NCBI RefSeq assembly: GCF_030817495.1
Contig: NZ_JAUSZK010000001.1
Span: forward strand, 4,257,001 to 4,321,000
Source: Streptomyces sp. V3I7
GTDB taxonomy: Bacteria > Actinomycetota > Actinomycetes > Streptomycetales > Streptomycetaceae
Direction of reading: 5' to 3'
DNA length: 64,000 nucleotides
Shown: positions 45,580 through 54,585 of the stretch, in pieces
Layout: every line of letters starts with the position of its first letter
Numbering within the stretch: the stretch's first letter is position 1
Program-made: the position numbers and the translations under genes
Notes under the pieces: model-generated
Seen by the model: the letters and a program-made list of their open reading frames with translations, nothing else
Databases searched by the model: none
What the model was told of the DNA's origin: nothing

Positions 45580-46005
45580 TCAGCGGCCCGCGCCCACCTG
45601 CGTCGGTCCGGCCAGGGTGGCCGCGTGGGCGTCCATGCGCTGGGCGGAGAGGATCGCGGCCGCCGTGTCGGCGCGGGAGGCGGCGACGACCAGGGCGCGG
45701 CCGGCGAGCGCGTGCGCCCGCTGGTGCAGGGCCGCCGTGCGGGGGCCGGGGCCGGGGCCGGTGCCGGACGCGCGGACCGGCGGGTGCCCGGAGCGCAGCC
45801 GGGTCACCTGCTCGGCGAGGTGTGCGGCCGCCGCGTCCAGCTCGGGGGACGGATCCAGCGCGCGCAGCTCGTCCGTGACCTGGAGGAGGGCGGCGAGGTG
45901 GCCCGCGAGCTGGATGTCCAGCTCCTCCTCGCGCGAGCGGTGGGGGAAGTCCGAGGCACGGGCCATCGTGCGGTGGACCGACTTGCCGCGGATCGGTTCG
46001 TACAT
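45580..46005 (-). CDS. Conserved hypothetical protein, helical
   Basis: 141 residues beginning MYEPIRGKSVHRTMARASDF. The middle (about 25-70) is alpha-helical and Leu/Ala-rich (LDIQLAGHLAALLQVTDELR), then there is a flexible Gly/Pro segment (RASGTGPGPGPRT) and a second helical part. There is no membrane segment and no recognised domain. ATG 46005 has AGGAGG 7 bp upstream and was taken over the longer frame. It seems to be a Streptomyces-type conserved gene beside pck. Function unknown. Confidence 0.8.
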   Translation of the reverse strand: MYEPIRGKSVHRTMARASDFPHRSREEELDIQLAGHLAALLQVTDELRALDPSPELDAAAAHLAEQVTRLRSGHPPVRASGTGPGPGPRTAALHQRAHALAGRALVVAASRADTAAAILSAQRMDAHAATLAGPTQVGAGR

Positions 46006-46092
46006 GGGATGGCCTCCTGTGCTCTGACAGGAAGCCATCCTAGCTTGGATTTCGTCTAAAGTTGAGCCCTGTCGCGGAACGTGGTCCGGCCG

Positions 46093-47304
46093 CTACGGCT
46101 GGCTGTAACCGTCCAGAAAGGCGCCGATGCGGGTGACCGCGTCGCGCAGGTCGTCGACCGTCGGCAGGGTCACCACGCGGAAGTGGTCGGGCTCCGGCCA
46201 GTTGAAGCCCGTGCCCTGGACGACCATGATCTTCTCCTGGCGCAGCAGGTCGAGCACCATCCGCCGGTCGTCCTTGACCTTGAAGACCTTCGGGTCCAGG
46301 CGCGGGAAGAGGTACAGCGCGCCCTTCGGCCGGACGCATGTCACGCCCGGGATCTGCGTGAGCAGTTCATGGGCGACGTCCATCTGCTCCTTCAGCCGCC
46401 CGCCCGGCAGCACCAGGTCCTGGATCGACTGGCGTCCGCTCAGCGCGGCCACGACGCCGTGCTGGCCCGGCATGTTCGCGCACAGGCGCATGTTCGCCAG
46501 GACCGTCAGGCCCTCGAGGTAGGAGTCGGCGTGGGAGCGCGGACCGGAGACCGACATCCAGCCGACCCGGTAACCGGCCACCCGGTACGCCTTCGACATG
46601 CCGTTGAAGGTGAGGGTGAGCAGGTCGGGGGCGACCTTGGCGGTCGGGGTGTGCGTGGCGCCGTCGTAGAGGATCTTGTCGTAGATCTCGTCCGAGCAGA
46701 CCAGCAGGTTGTGGCGGCGGGCGATGTCCGTCAGGCCGCGCAGGACCGCCTCGTCGTACACCGCGCCCGTGGGGTTGTTCGGGTTGATGATGACGAGCGC
46801 CTTGGTGCGGTCGGTGATCTTCCGCTCGATGTCGGCGAGGTCGGGCATCCAGTCGGACTGCTCGTCGCAGCGGTAGTGCACGGCCGTGCCGCCGGCCAGG
46901 GAGACGGCCGCGGTCCACAGCGGGTAGTCCGGCGCCGGTACGAGGACCTCGTCGCCGTCGTCCAGCAGGCCCTGCATCGCCATGACGATCAGCTCGGAGA
47001 CGCCGTTGCCGATGAAGACGTGCTCGACGTCCGTCTCGATGCCGAGGGTCTGGTTGTGCATCACGACCGCCCGGCGCGCGGCCAGCAGCCCCTTGGCGTC
47101 GCCGTAGCCGTGCGCCGTCGACACGTTGCGGAGGATGTCCTCCAGGATCTCCGGCGGGCACTCGAAGCCGAAGGCCGCCGGATTGCCGGTGTTCAGCTTG
47201 AGGATGCGGTGGCCGGCCGCCTCCAGCCGCATCGCCTCCTCGAGCACCGGGCCGCGGATCTCGTAACAGACATTGGCGAGCTTGGTCGACTGGATCACCT
47301 GCAT
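46093..47304 (-). CDS. AlaA-like pyridoxal-phosphate aminotransferase (glutamate-pyruvate type)
   Basis: 403 residues of class I aminotransferases. The segment ILKLNTGNPAAFGFECPPEI, then TAHGYGDAKGLLAARRAVV, closely follows the E. coli AlaA (YfbQ) pattern. NPNNPTGAVYDE contains the cofactor Asn, VCSDEIYDKILYDG the Asp/Tyr, and NGMSKAYRVAGYRVGWM the PLP Lys. It likely makes alanine from pyruvate and glutamate, though related broad-range aspartate-type enzymes cannot be excluded. ATG 47304 is the conserved start (MQVIQSTKLANV); the ribosome site is weak. Confidence 0.9.
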   Translation of the reverse strand: MQVIQSTKLANVCYEIRGPVLEEAMRLEAAGHRILKLNTGNPAAFGFECPPEILEDILRNVSTAHGYGDAKGLLAARRAVVMHNQTLGIETDVEHVFIGNGVSELIVMAMQGLLDDGDEVLVPAPDYPLWTAAVSLAGGTAVHYRCDEQSDWMPDLADIERKITDRTKALVIINPNNPTGAVYDEAVLRGLTDIARRHNLLVCSDEIYDKILYDGATHTPTAKVAPDLLTLTFNGMSKAYRVAGYRVGWMSVSGPRSHADSYLEGLTVLANMRLCANMPGQHGVVAALSGRQSIQDLVLPGGRLKEQMDVAHELLTQIPGVTCVRPKGALYLFPRLDPKVFKVKDDRRMVLDLLRQEKIMVVQGTGFNWPEPDHFRVVTLPTVDDLRDAVTRIGAFLDGYSQP

Positions 47305-47432
47305 AGGCGTGAGCTTAGGGCCAGGTCGTACCCGCTGGGCCGTGTTTTCCACCACGTGGACGACAGCGCACTTTGGGGTGGTATCGCCCACGACTGTTTC
47401 ACGGGTCCCTCACGTCCCTACAATTCCCGGTC

Positions 47433-48140
47433 ATGTCCATGCACCCTCAGCATCGGGACGGGGCGTCCGAAGAGCCCCAGGGGTCACCGAACGTCTACCT
47501 CCCGCAGGCCGTACCGGCTCCGGCGTACGAGGAGTACACCGACCCGGCGGCCGCGCACGGCTGGCAGAACGCCTACGACGCGACGGCGGAGCTGTCGTCC
47601 GTGCCGCACGACGACACGGCCCCCCTGCCGGTCGCCGAGCCGGCCGGGCCGGGGCGCGCCGCCGAGCGCCGCGCCCGGCGGCAGGCTCCGGCTCGCTCGC
47701 GCCGGATCGCGGTGACCGCCGGTGCCGTGGGTGTTGTGTCCCTCGCCGCCGTGATCGCCGGGTTCGCCCTCCCGGGCTCCTCGTCCGACGCGCCGCAGGG
47801 CAAGGGGAAGGGTGCGGACTCCGGGACGAGCGCCGAGGTCTCCGCCGAGCCGACGGCCCCGGAGTCGTCCGGCGCCACCTCCGCCCCCGGTTCGTCCACG
47901 GGCGGGCTGCCGGCTCCCACGGCTCCGGCGAGTACCGCATCCGGGGGGAGCGCCTCGGCGACGGCGACGACGGCCAAGGAGGACCGCTCGTCAGGAGCGA
48001 GCGGCGCGCCCTCGGCCGCGCCCTCCGCGGCCCCCACCAGCGCCGCTCCTTCGGCCACCACCACGGCCAGTGTCCCGGCCCCCAGCGACTCCGGCTTCAC
48101 CACGGGTCGGGGGAGGGGGAACGGCAGGCATCCCAAGTAG
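47433..48140 (+). CDS. Single-pass membrane protein with long Ser/Ala/Thr-rich extracytoplasmic tail
   Basis: 235 residues. A cytoplasmic acidic and proline-containing N-terminal part (1-85) is followed by a basic cluster (AERRARRQAPARSRR) and one transmembrane helix (about 98-118, VTAGAVGVVSLAAVIAGFAL). The tail of about 110 residues is of low complexity, made of Ser, Ala, Thr, Pro and Gly. It looks like a cell-wall-spanning stalk, perhaps glycosylated. No domain was recognised. ATG 47433 is the first start after the presumed promoter. Divergent from the aminotransferase. Confidence 0.75.
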   Translation: MSMHPQHRDGASEEPQGSPNVYLPQAVPAPAYEEYTDPAAAHGWQNAYDATAELSSVPHDDTAPLPVAEPAGPGRAAERRARRQAPARSRRIAVTAGAVGVVSLAAVIAGFALPGSSSDAPQGKGKGADSGTSAEVSAEPTAPESSGATSAPGSSTGGLPAPTAPASTASGGSASATATTAKEDRSSGASGAPSAAPSAAPTSAAPSATTTASVPAPSDSGFTTGRGRGNGRHPK

Positions 48141-48290
48141 CGGCTTCGAATGGTGAGTTGAGCGTGCGGCCCGATCCGAAGGGGCCGTATACGCCTTCTT
48201 GCCCGCGCCCCTCGCGCGCTTCAGAATGCGCATGACAAGACGGCGGCCGGAAGATCTCCGGTCGCTCACGTCCGCAGAGGGGACCCCCAC

Positions 48291-49148
48291 GTGAACAAGC
48301 CTCTCCTTGCCGCACTCGCCGCCCTGGTGGTCACCGGGGCGGGTGCCGCTCCCGCGGCCGCCGCGACGGCCACCGACAGCAGCGCCCCCGCCAGAGCCGC
48401 CGCTCCTTCCCTGAAGGCGGTCAACTTCGCCGGTACGGTCTCGCTCAGCAACTGCTCCGGCTCCGTCATCCGCTTCCCCAACTCCGTGGACAGCGACCCC
48501 GCGTTGGTGATGACCAACGGCCACTGCCTGGAGACCGGCTTCCCGCAGCCCGGCCAGGTCATCGTCAACCAGCCGTCCAGCCGCAGCTTCGGACTGCTCA
48601 ACGCCTCGGCCACCCGGGTCGGGACGCTGCGCGCCAGCAAGGTCGTCTACTCGACGATGACCGACACCGACGTCACGCTCTACCAACTCACCACCACCTA
48701 CGCGCAGATCAAGAGCACGTACGGCATCAACGCCCTCACCCTCAACGACACGCACCCGGTCGCCGGCACCGCCATCACGGTCGTCTCCGGCTACTGGAAG
48801 CAGACCTACAGCTGCAACGTCGACGGCTTCGTCTACCGGCTGAAGGAGGGCGGCTGGACCTGGAAGGACTCCGTCCGCTACACCGACGCCTGCCACACCA
48901 TCGGCGGCACCTCCGGCTCGCCCGTCGTCGACAACGCCACCGGCAAGGTCGTCGCCGTCAACAACACCGGCAACGAGGACGGCCAGTCCTGCACGGTGAA
49001 CAACCCCTGCGAGGTCGACGAGAGCGGCAACGTGACCGTCCGCCAGGGCATCAACTACGCCGAGGAGACCTACCAGATCCCGGCCTGCTTCGGAGCCGGC
49101 AACAAGCTCGACCTCGCCGCCAGCGGCTGCGTGCTGCCCAAGCCGTAG
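48291..49148 (+). CDS. Secreted trypsin-like serine protease
   Basis: 285 residues. It has a Sec signal peptide (NKPLLAALAALVVTGAGAAPAAAA, cut after an AxA near residue 25; quoted in part elsewhere) and a chymotrypsin-like domain. The catalytic triad is visible as the His in ALVMTNGHCLETG, the Asp in MTDTDVTLYQL and the Ser in TIGGTSGSPVVDN. Several Cys (NCSGS, GHC, YSCNV, DACHT, QSCTV, NPC, ACFG, SGC) could form disulfides. It is presumably exported to degrade or process proteins outside the cell. GTG 48291 follows AGAGGGGA. Confidence 0.92.
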   Translation: MNKPLLAALAALVVTGAGAAPAAAATATDSSAPARAAAPSLKAVNFAGTVSLSNCSGSVIRFPNSVDSDPALVMTNGHCLETGFPQPGQVIVNQPSSRSFGLLNASATRVGTLRASKVVYSTMTDTDVTLYQLTTTYAQIKSTYGINALTLNDTHPVAGTAITVVSGYWKQTYSCNVDGFVYRLKEGGWTWKDSVRYTDACHTIGGTSGSPVVDNATGKVVAVNNTGNEDGQSCTVNNPCEVDESGNVTVRQGINYAEETYQIPACFGAGNKLDLAASGCVLPKP

Positions 49149-49167
49149 GGGCGCGCGGGGCGGGTGG

Positions 49168-50802
49168 TCACGCGCCCAGGACGGGAGTCCGGCGCACTGC
49201 CCGCCCCGCCATTACGTCCGTGCGGCGCCCGTCCTCGATGACGAACCGGCCGTCGATCAGGACGTACGGGATGCCCGTCGGAAGCGTGCGCGGGTGCTCG
49301 AAGGAGGCGCCCGCCGCGACCGTGGCCGGGTCGAAGAGGACCAGGTCGGCGCGGTACCCCTCGCGGACCAGCCCGCGGTCCGGCAGCCGCAGCCGGGCCG
49401 CCGGACGCGAGGTGAGGTGCGCGACGCACTCCTCCAGCGACAGCACCCCCAACTCCCGTACGTAACGGCCGAGATAGTGCGGGAAGGTGCCGTACGCCCG
49501 CGGGTGGGGCTTCGCGCCCTGGAGGATGCCGTCGGAGCCGCCGGTGTGGACGCGGTGGCGCATGATCTCCCGCACGTTCTCCTCGTGGCCCACGTGCTGG
49601 AGGATCGTCGGGCCGAGCCGGTCCTCGACCAGCAGACGGCGGGCGGTCGTCCACGCGCTCTCGCCGCGCAGCTCCGCCGACTCCTGGACCGTCCGGCCCA
49701 CGTACGGAGCGAGCCCGGGATCGCCCACCCCCGAGATCTCGATCGTGTCCCACGCGACGGGCACGCCGTGGCAGCCGTCGGCGCCGGTGACCTCCAGGTC
49801 GTGCCGGATCCGCTCCGCGGTCCCCTCGTCGGCCAGGCGCCGCAGGATCTCCTTCGGCCCGCCCTCGCCCGCCCAGCTCGGTAGCAGCGCGGCCAGCGTC
49901 GTGCTGCCGGGCGTGTACGGATAGGCGTCGAGGCTGATGTCGGCGCCGGCGGCGAGCGCGTCGTCCAGCAGCGCCAGCAGCTCGCCCGCCCGGCCCTTGT
50001 TCGGGCCGAAGTTCAGAGTGGCGTGGGCCAGATGCAGCGGGCAGCCCGACTCCCGGGCCAGCCGCACCATCGCGGCGTACGCCTCCAGCGCGCCCGCGCC
50101 GTACGAGCGGTGGTGCGGGCAGTAGTAGCCGCCGTACGCGGCCACCACCCGGCACAGCTCGGTGAGTTCGGCGTCCGAGGCGTACATGCCGGGCGTGTAG
50201 GTGAGCCCGGACGACAGGCCGACCGCACCCTGCTCCAGGCCCTCGGCGACCAACTGGCGCATCCGGTCCAGTTCTTCGGGCGTGGCCGGATGGTCCTCCC
50301 AGCCGACGGCCAGCGCGCGCACCGTGCCCTGCGGGATCAGATAGGCGGCGTTCACCGCGATGCCGCGCCCCCCGAAGCCGTGGTCCAGCCGGTCCAGGTA
50401 CGCGCCGACCGAGCGCCAGTCGAGGTCGAGGTCGTCGCCGTGACCGTTCCACCCGGCGATCGCGCGGCGCACCTCGCCGAGCGTGCGGTCGTCGACGGGG
50501 GCGTACGACAGCCCGTCCTGGCCGAGCACCTCCAGCGTCACGCCCTGCGCGACCTTGGCGCTGTGGTCGGGGTCGCGCAGCAGGGCCAGATCGGAGTGGG
50601 CGTGCATGTCGACGAAGCCGGGGGAGAGGACCAGCCCCTCGGCGTCCAGTTCGCGGCGGGCCCGCGGGCGCTGGCAGCCGGCCGCCGCGGCCTCCTTGAC
50701 GATGGCGACGATCCTGCCGCCGCCGACGACCACGTCGGCCCGGTAGGAGGGCTCCCCGCTGCCGTCCACGACGTCCACGTCCCGGAAGACCACCTCGTCC
50801 AC
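49168..50802 (-). CDS. N-acyl-D-amino-acid deacylase (D-aminoacylase), amidohydrolase superfamily
   Basis: 544 residues. The amidohydrolase metal motif is SPGFVDMHAHSDLALLRDP (HxH). Later segments include TLEVLGQDGLSYAPV, LSSGLTYTPGMYAS, GGYYCPHHRSYG and LHLAHATLNFG, and MRHRVHTGGSDGILQG near the C-terminus carries the metal-binding Asp. The family hydrolyses N-acyl-D-amino acids or related amides. GTG 50802 with GGGAGG 6 bp upstream is the start; the longer frame is a shadow. The convergent protease gene ends 20 bp away. Confidence 0.92.
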   Translation of the reverse strand: MDEVVFRDVDVVDGSGEPSYRADVVVGGGRIVAIVKEAAAAGCQRPRARRELDAEGLVLSPGFVDMHAHSDLALLRDPDHSAKVAQGVTLEVLGQDGLSYAPVDDRTLGEVRRAIAGWNGHGDDLDLDWRSVGAYLDRLDHGFGGRGIAVNAAYLIPQGTVRALAVGWEDHPATPEELDRMRQLVAEGLEQGAVGLSSGLTYTPGMYASDAELTELCRVVAAYGGYYCPHHRSYGAGALEAYAAMVRLARESGCPLHLAHATLNFGPNKGRAGELLALLDDALAAGADISLDAYPYTPGSTTLAALLPSWAGEGGPKEILRRLADEGTAERIRHDLEVTGADGCHGVPVAWDTIEISGVGDPGLAPYVGRTVQESAELRGESAWTTARRLLVEDRLGPTILQHVGHEENVREIMRHRVHTGGSDGILQGAKPHPRAYGTFPHYLGRYVRELGVLSLEECVAHLTSRPAARLRLPDRGLVREGYRADLVLFDPATVAAGASFEHPRTLPTGIPYVLIDGRFVIEDGRRTDVMAGRAVRRTPVLGA

Positions 50803-50920
50803 ACCGCACCTCCCGCGTCCAGCCTCCCACGACGGTCCCACGACGGGACGAATCCGGGTGAACACGGGCCGTGGGAAGGCTGGTTGGTCCGCGCACAGGA
50901 TCTTCGTCCATACTTCCCGC

Positions 50921-51490
50921 GTGGAGCAGCGCATAGGATCGAGCAGCCAGCCCCTGGAAGGCGCCGGATTCGACCCGGCTTTCATCCCCGGGCTCACCTC
51001 ACCCGCGTCCGCCGAGCCGGAGAAGCCCCCGGTGCCCCAGGCGCCGGACACGGCGGCGGTCGAGGACGCGGCGCCCGCGAAGCCCGCCGCCGGCACGGAC
51101 GACGCCGACGGGCCCGAACCGGAGTCCGAGGCGGAGGGCGAGAAGGCGGCGGACGACGACGAGGAGAGCGCGGAGACCGCGAGGAGCACCGAGGACGACG
51201 CGGCCCCGGGCCCCGTCTTCGAGGCCGCCGACCGCCGCGCCCGGATCGTGGCCGACCGCGACGGCGTACGCCTCAGCCTCGACGAGGAGTCCTGCGAGTT
51301 CCGCTGGGACGAGATCGGCGCGGTCGAGACGGAGAGCGCCCGCTTCGGCAAGCGGTTCACCGTCACGGTGCACACCCCCGACCGCCGCTGGTACCCGATC
51401 GAGATCGAGGCGGCGGCCAGGAGCAGCTTCGCCGAGTGGGAGACCCGGCTCGACGAGGTGCTGGACGCCTACTTCGAGGAAGCGGGCTGA
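50921..51490 (+). CDS. Conserved actinobacterial hypothetical with acidic linker
   Basis: 189 residues from GTG 50921. After a short N-terminus (SSSQPLEGAGFDPAFIPGL) there is a ~60-residue Glu/Asp/Ala/Pro-rich disordered linker. A folded C-terminal domain (about 100-188) has IVADRDGVRLSLDEESCEFR, DEIGAVETE and VTVHTPDRRWYPIEIEA, which looks like a small PH-like beta barrel with a closing helix. No catalytic residues are evident. Its 3' end overlaps the convergent next gene by 22 bp. Function unknown. Confidence 0.8.
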   Translation: MEQRIGSSSQPLEGAGFDPAFIPGLTSPASAEPEKPPVPQAPDTAAVEDAAPAKPAAGTDDADGPEPESEAEGEKAADDDEESAETARSTEDDAAPGPVFEAADRRARIVADRDGVRLSLDEESCEFRWDEIGAVETESARFGKRFTVTVHTPDRRWYPIEIEAAARSSFAEWETRLDEVLDAYFEEAG

Positions 51491-52761
51491 GCCTTACCGC
51501 TCCTGAACCACCTCGGGTCCAGAGCGATGGCCTCCAGCTGCTTCATGGTGAGCGCGGGGGTCGCGCGGGTCGCCGCGGTGTGCTGGGTGCCGGAGTTGAA
51601 GGCGCTGATCACCACGCGGCGGCCGTCGGTGCGCAGGGTGTCGACGGTCCACCACACGATGCCCTTCACGCCCTTCTCGCCGGGGCGCCGGTGCCAGGCG
51701 ACCAGGGTGCCGTCGGACAGCTTCTTCGCCTTGGCGTCGAAGAGCTCCTTCGCGTCGTCTGACATGTCCCGCTGCACGTTGACCTGGACCAGGCTCGTGC
51801 CCTTGCCGTCGTCGAGGACGACATAACCGAACTCGGGATCCGTCGCGCTGCCCTTGGTGGCGACCTTCGGGCCCTTGGGCAGAAGCCTGGTGAGCGTCGA
51901 CGTCACCGAGCCGCCCGGGACGAGCCCCTGCGCCGGCCGCGGGTCCCGCTGCGGCGCGTTCGGATCCGCCGGGATGGCGTCGGCGGCGTCCCGCCATGCC
52001 CGCGCACTCACCAGTGACCTCAACTGCTTCGGGGAGAGCGGCGGCGTGTCACGGCTGATGGGCGCGTCCTTCTCGGCGGCGGCGTTCCACTCCATGGCGG
52101 TGACGTGCTGCCCCTTGGGCGTCACCAGCTCGGCGGTCCACAGCTTCGTGTCGACGCGGCGGTCGGGGAACTCGTACCCCTTCACGATCATCAGCGCCGA
52201 CCCGTCGGCGAGCTTCTCCGTGAGGCAGGCGTCGTAGGGGATGAAGGTCTTGTCGGGGCACGTGGTGGTCTCGGTGGTCTCCCTGCTGCCGGGCTCGACC
52301 CGGTTCACGGAGACGGAGACGGCCGCCTTCCCCTTGCCGTCGTCGTACACGACCTGGGCGTACGGCACCTGCGGCTCTTCTTCGCTGCCGCGCCCCTCCT
52401 CGCCGCTGAACTCGCCTTCGGGGAGCAGCTTCTTGAGGGTCCCGATGACCTCGTCGGCGGTCACCGGCCGGGCGCCGGCCGCACCGGGGGGAGCCCAGCC
52501 CCGGGCCGGCGCGTCCGCGGCCACGGAGCGCTGCGCTCCGCCCTGATGCTGGAGGACGGGCAGGGCGAACGTCCCGCCGAGCCCCACGAGGGCGACCGCG
52601 GCCGCTCCTGTCACGACGGCGGCCCGGCGCCGGCGCAGGGTCCGGCCCCGCTCCTCACCGCGGGCGGCGAGGCCGAGCCGGTGGCTATCGAAGGTGCCGC
52701 CGACCTGGTGGAGGGCCGAGATGATCCGGTCCTCGAACGGGTCGTGCTCTTCAACGGACAT
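51469..52761 (-). CDS. Large membrane-anchored partner of the SigE-type sigma factor
   Basis: 430 residues. The cytoplasmic N-terminus is DPFEDRIISALHQVGGTFD and then a basic stretch with RGRTLRRRR. One transmembrane helix (about 48-67, VVTGAAAVALVGLGGTFALP) leads to an extracytoplasmic region of two similar ~150-residue halves. Each contains a L..LLP-G segment, YAQVVYDDGKGKAAVSV or GYVVLDDGKGTSLVQVNV, and a later ...WTAELVTPKGQHVTAM or WTVDTLRTDGRRVVISAF. The halves point to an internal duplication. It lies 95 bp downstream of the sigma gene, as expected for an anti-sigma or signal-sensing partner. Confidence 0.8.
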   Translation of the reverse strand: MSVEEHDPFEDRIISALHQVGGTFDSHRLGLAARGEERGRTLRRRRAAVVTGAAAVALVGLGGTFALPVLQHQGGAQRSVAADAPARGWAPPGAAGARPVTADEVIGTLKKLLPEGEFSGEEGRGSEEEPQVPYAQVVYDDGKGKAAVSVSVNRVEPGSRETTETTTCPDKTFIPYDACLTEKLADGSALMIVKGYEFPDRRVDTKLWTAELVTPKGQHVTAMEWNAAAEKDAPISRDTPPLSPKQLRSLVSARAWRDAADAIPADPNAPQRDPRPAQGLVPGGSVTSTLTRLLPKGPKVATKGSATDPEFGYVVLDDGKGTSLVQVNVQRDMSDDAKELFDAKAKKLSDGTLVAWHRRPGEKGVKGIVWWTVDTLRTDGRRVVISAFNSGTQHTAATRATPALTMKQLEAIALDPRWFRSGKAQPASSK

Positions 52762-52856
52762 GGCGAAACCGCCGTTTCTGCGAGTCGGTCAGTGGGCGAG
52801 GTGCGGGTGGTCCCGGCCGGTCAGGGGCGGGATGCGGGTGCTGGCACGGGCGCGGG

Positions 52857-53372
52857 TCAGGTGGGCGCGTACTCACTGAGCGCGTCGCCGAGCAGGCCGC
52901 GCAGCCGGGCGAGCGCGCGGACGCAGCGGGTGCGCACGGCCGCCGAGCTGGTGTCCATCGCCGCGGCCGTCTCCTCGATGCTGCGGTCCTCCCAGTACCG
53001 CAGGACGATCACCGCCCGGTCCTTGGCCTGCAGTTGTCCGAGCGCCTGAAGGAGCGTGAGCCGCAGCGGGGCGTCGGCCGAGGTGTCGGAGCCGGGCAGG
53101 TCGGGGAGGACGTCGGTGGCGCGTTCCCTGCGGCTGCTGTGGCGCCGCTGATGGGCGAGGAAGGTACGAGTGAGGACGGTCTGGGCGTATCCGGCGGGGT
53201 TGTCCGCGCGGGAGACCCTGCCCCAGTGCAGGTACACGCGGCCGAGGGTCTCCTGGACGAGGTCCTCCGCGAGGTGGGTGTCACCGCCGGTCAGCAGGCA
53301 GGCCGACCGGTACAGATGCCCGGCGCGCGTGGAGGCGAACTCCGGATAGCCGTCGCCGCGCCGTTGTCTCAT
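52857..53372 (-). CDS. SigE-family ECF RNA polymerase sigma factor
   Basis: 171 residues. Region 2 includes FASTRAGHLYRSACLLTGGD, then AEDLVQETLGRVYLHWGRV. Region 4 has AKDRAVIVLRYWEDRSIEET, then AVRTRCVRALARLRGLL with the helix-turn-helix. This is the short SACE-type sigma family abundant in streptomycetes, commonly cotranscribed with a membrane protein, as here. ATG 53372 has GAGG 5 bp upstream; the longer frame reaching 53669 is not used. Confidence 0.93.
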   Translation of the reverse strand: MRQRRGDGYPEFASTRAGHLYRSACLLTGGDTHLAEDLVQETLGRVYLHWGRVSRADNPAGYAQTVLTRTFLAHQRRHSSRRERATDVLPDLPGSDTSADAPLRLTLLQALGQLQAKDRAVIVLRYWEDRSIEETAAAMDTSSAAVRTRCVRALARLRGLLGDALSEYAPT

Positions 53373-53662
53373 GCGTGCCTCGTTTCGCGATGTGCGTGGT
53401 GGCCGGCCGCCCCTGCGCCCCGCCCTCACCCCTTTGATGCCGCGGACCCCCGGAAATGTTTCACCCAGGTCCGGGAGGGGATCCAACCTGCCCCGGTTTG
53501 ACGGCTGTTGTGCGTAAAACAGTTCCCTGTGGGCTGCGCGAACGCTGTTCTCCGGCCACAGGGGCGTGGATACAGTGCTGAGGTAGTCACGCGGTGAAGT
53601 CGTCCCGGCGCACGGGAGTGGTGCCGGTGGGCCGGCGGGGGTCGAGGAGCGGGGAGCTGCGC

Positions 53663-54523
53663 GTGCCAACTGCCATTGCCGTGACCAGCGCCGACATGGC
53701 GTTGCCGGCGCAGGACCGACGGACCATGCCTGCCGTCGTGCTGAACGATCTCGACCACCAGCCGCTCGAACACGCGCTGACCCGGCTCCACACGCTGATC
53801 GAGCAGCACGGCCATCTGATCGTGGTGTGCTCCACAGCCGTCCCGGTGGCCGTGACCCGGCGGCTGCACACCCTCCGCTCGCTGCTGGAGAGCGACCGCA
53901 TCGCCCTGTTCCAGCCGGACCTCCCGCCGCTCGGAGTCGCCGTCCTGGCCCGGCAGTTGCGCCAGCTCGCCTCCTGCGACCTCGGCCCCGGCGTGCTCGC
54001 CTGCGCGGGCCGGCTGCTCACCCACTACATCCACGCCGGCGCCGTCCTCGGCTCGGTCGCCCGGCTGGACCGCGTCCCCGTCGGCCTCAAGGCGCACGCC
54101 CGGTCCTGGGTGCCCGGCAGCCAGTTCGCGGTGGCCGCCCACCCCCAACCGCAGCTCGTGCGCGTGGGGCCCGAAGCCACCCTGGACGGACCGGAGTTCG
54201 GCACCTGGATGCTGGTCGCCAAGGGTCAGCTGCCGTCGGACTGGGCCGGCTCGCTGGCCAAGTCCTGGAACGTGCACGGCCTGCGCGAGACCCCGCTGCC
54301 GGCCGAGTCGCCGCAGTGGTGGGGGACCGGCCGGATGGTGGAGTTCTGCGCCCATCTCGCCGACCTCTCGGTCCTCTACCAGCTGGTGACCTCGGTGCGG
54401 AAGGGCGCCTGCCACTGGTGCGGCATGGACGTCATCGGCGACCGCTGCGTCTTCTGCTCCGCCACCCCGCCCGTCTACGAACCACCTGCCCCACTGGCCC
54501 TGGAGCAACGCACGCCCGCCTGA
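53663..54523 (+). CDS. Conserved protein with C-terminal zinc-finger, first gene of the Flp pilus locus
   Basis: 286 residues from GTG 53663 (GGGAG upstream). The N-terminal two thirds have alternating hydrophobic segments (HGHLIVVCSTAVPVAVTRRL, LGVAVLARQLRQLASCDLG) but no membrane helix of clear length. The C-terminus has ACHWCGMDVIGDRCVFCSA, a CxxC...CxxC zinc-binding knuckle. It lies 62 bp before the CpaB-like gene on the same strand and seems part of the locus. I do not recognise a function. Confidence 0.75.
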   Translation: MPTAIAVTSADMALPAQDRRTMPAVVLNDLDHQPLEHALTRLHTLIEQHGHLIVVCSTAVPVAVTRRLHTLRSLLESDRIALFQPDLPPLGVAVLARQLRQLASCDLGPGVLACAGRLLTHYIHAGAVLGSVARLDRVPVGLKAHARSWVPGSQFAVAAHPQPQLVRVGPEATLDGPEFGTWMLVAKGQLPSDWAGSLAKSWNVHGLRETPLPAESPQWWGTGRMVEFCAHLADLSVLYQLVTSVRKGACHWCGMDVIGDRCVFCSATPPVYEPPAPLALEQRTPA

Positions 54524-54585
54524 CCCACCGCCACAGCCACTGCCCGTCCCGTCCGACCGACACCCCCCATGAGGTTGCAGGGTTC

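Noticed and set aside
47431..47940. Minus-strand Arg/Pro-rich frame opposite the Ser/Ala-rich membrane protein
   Set aside because: Low-complexity complement of a low-complexity gene; no start signal.
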